Position numbers and translations under genes: made by a program. Below, in pieces: positions 63,337 through 64,000 of a stretch of 64,000 bases of DNA. A model generated the notes under the pieces. That model saw only the letters and a program-made list of their open reading frames with translations. It had not been told where the DNA came from and searched no databases. Source of the DNA: Euglena gracilis (lineage: Eukaryota > Euglenida > Euglenophyceae > Euglenales); NCBI GenBank assembly GCA_039621445.1, contig CP154957.1, positions 22,094,761-22,158,760 on the forward strand, read 5' to 3'. Positions within the stretch are counted from its first letter, which is position 1. Each line of letters starts with the position of its first letter.

Positions 63337-63529
63337 TGTATGCAACCCAGCTGCAGTCCAAAGAGAACTCAGAAATCGGATGTCGTGAGATGTCTCCAAA
63401 CTTTGGGTGTCCATCATCAACAGCCTCCAGCTTGTTTCTCATTTCTTCCATCACTTCTTCTGAAAGATCACACTTTTTTGCCTGCGATCCTTTTGACTTC
63501 CTCTTCTCCTCTTGAGAGTCTCTGAACTC
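63320..63529 (-). CDS. candidate terminal exon, unknown charged protein
   Basis: Not recognised. On the minus strand, after CACCCCCAATGCAAG, it reads EFRDSQEEKRKSKGSQAKKC, then DLSEEVMEEMRNKLEAVDDG and HPKFGDISRHPISEFSLDCS, ending in a stop at 63320. Strong purine-first codons and a Lys/Glu-rich, coiled-coil-like middle support coding. It lies just outside the hairpin of the copy-4 element, so it could be host gene or element cargo. Confidence 0.4.
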   Translation of the reverse strand, partial: EFRDSQEEKRKSKGSQAKKCDLSEEVMEEMRNKLEAVDDGHPKFGDISRHPISEFSLDCSWVAYMNIGI

Positions 63530-63534
63530 CTTGC

Positions 63535-64000
63535 ATTGGGGGTGTACGGGTCGCGGGCCGGGTCGGGGGGGGGGGGGGGTCGCGAGGGGAATGTGGCAGT
63601 TTTGACGGGTCACGTGTGACCAACGTGACCTCACATAACACGTCACATGTGACCTATTTTTAGAACTTTTGGATCCAAAATAGATCAATTAGGAATTTAT
63701 CACACATTTTCGGCAATTTTGATTCCTAATTTGGCTGCCAATTCCTAATTAGGTGCCATTTTTTTTGGTTCCCACTGGGATGCGGACGGAAACCCTCCAT
63801 GTGTGGGTCGCGAGGGGGTCGCGGGGGGGGGGTCGCGGGGGGTACACCCCATTGGAGGCCATTTTTGTTCTAAGAAGGAGGCATTGGCAAATGCATTGCA
63901 GAATTCTAGAAAGGGAAACCCCTTCACAGGGGTTTCCCTTTCACAGGGGTCGGGTTGCGGGGGAGGTTGCGGGGGGGGGGGGTTGCAGGGGAGGCACCCC
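63535..64000. other. no gene; poly-G repeats and TTCCTAATT units
   Basis: GGAATTTATCACACATTTTC-GGCAAT (63692) recurs at 36455. CACGTGTGACCAACGTGACC / CACGTCACATGTGACC palindromic text lies at 63610-63655. CGAGGGGGTCGCGGGGG-type G-rich units run to the window end. Confidence 0.5.

Overview
The window looks like nuclear DNA of a repeat-laden microbial eukaryote (protist or alga). This rests on GT-AG-spliced exons with G/C-rich third codon positions, a secreted GH17 beta-1,3-glucanase gene split by a 7 kb intron, tRNA-like sequences with T-run terminators, and many eukaryotic DNA transposons (hAT, Tc1/mariner-like, MITEs). I cannot place the lineage. There are no operons or bacterial signals. 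Genes occupy a few percent of the window; the rest is repeats, many of them bounded by runs of 7-20 G or C.

Layout: 0-11.5 kb holds dispersed repeats and a dead hAT-type transposase (4340-5018, minus). 11.7-20.3 kb is the GH17 gene on the minus strand (three exons; its large intron carries MITEs, hairpins and a recombinase-like ORF). 20.3-30 kb is MITEs, microsatellites and G/C-rich tandem repeats. 30.1-31.6 kb is a second hAT relic. 31.8-41.1 kb contains two related hairpin-capped elements, a hAT-type MITE with a perfect 8-bp target duplication, and a segmental duplication that preserves the MITE's empty site. 43-47 kb carries weak exon candidates on both strands, followed by a Tc1/mariner-like element with long inverted repeats. 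48.9-52.4 kb is rich in GCGC palindromes. 52.9-58.2 kb holds the best unidentified gene: seven plus-strand exons whose reading phases all join. 58.7-64 kb has perfect palindromes, 33-nt tandem arrays, a cluster of tRNA-like sequences and another hairpin-capped element.

The most interesting signal is a family of genes starting MAK(K/R), found four times (18265+, 32328+, 40470-, 62724-). Three copies share a PLHG/GPLF-type N-terminal motif or a downstream C-x-x-QR-x-x-Q motif. Each copy lies just downstream of a long palindrome loaded with GGCGCC- or GGGCCC-type cores and of short subterminal repeats, often about 33 nt long. One copy has a segment resembling the DNA-binding N-terminal domain of tyrosine recombinases. 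I read this as a family of mobile elements with hairpin-bearing 5' ends, all decayed here. The architecture is directly visible; the enzyme assignment is inference.
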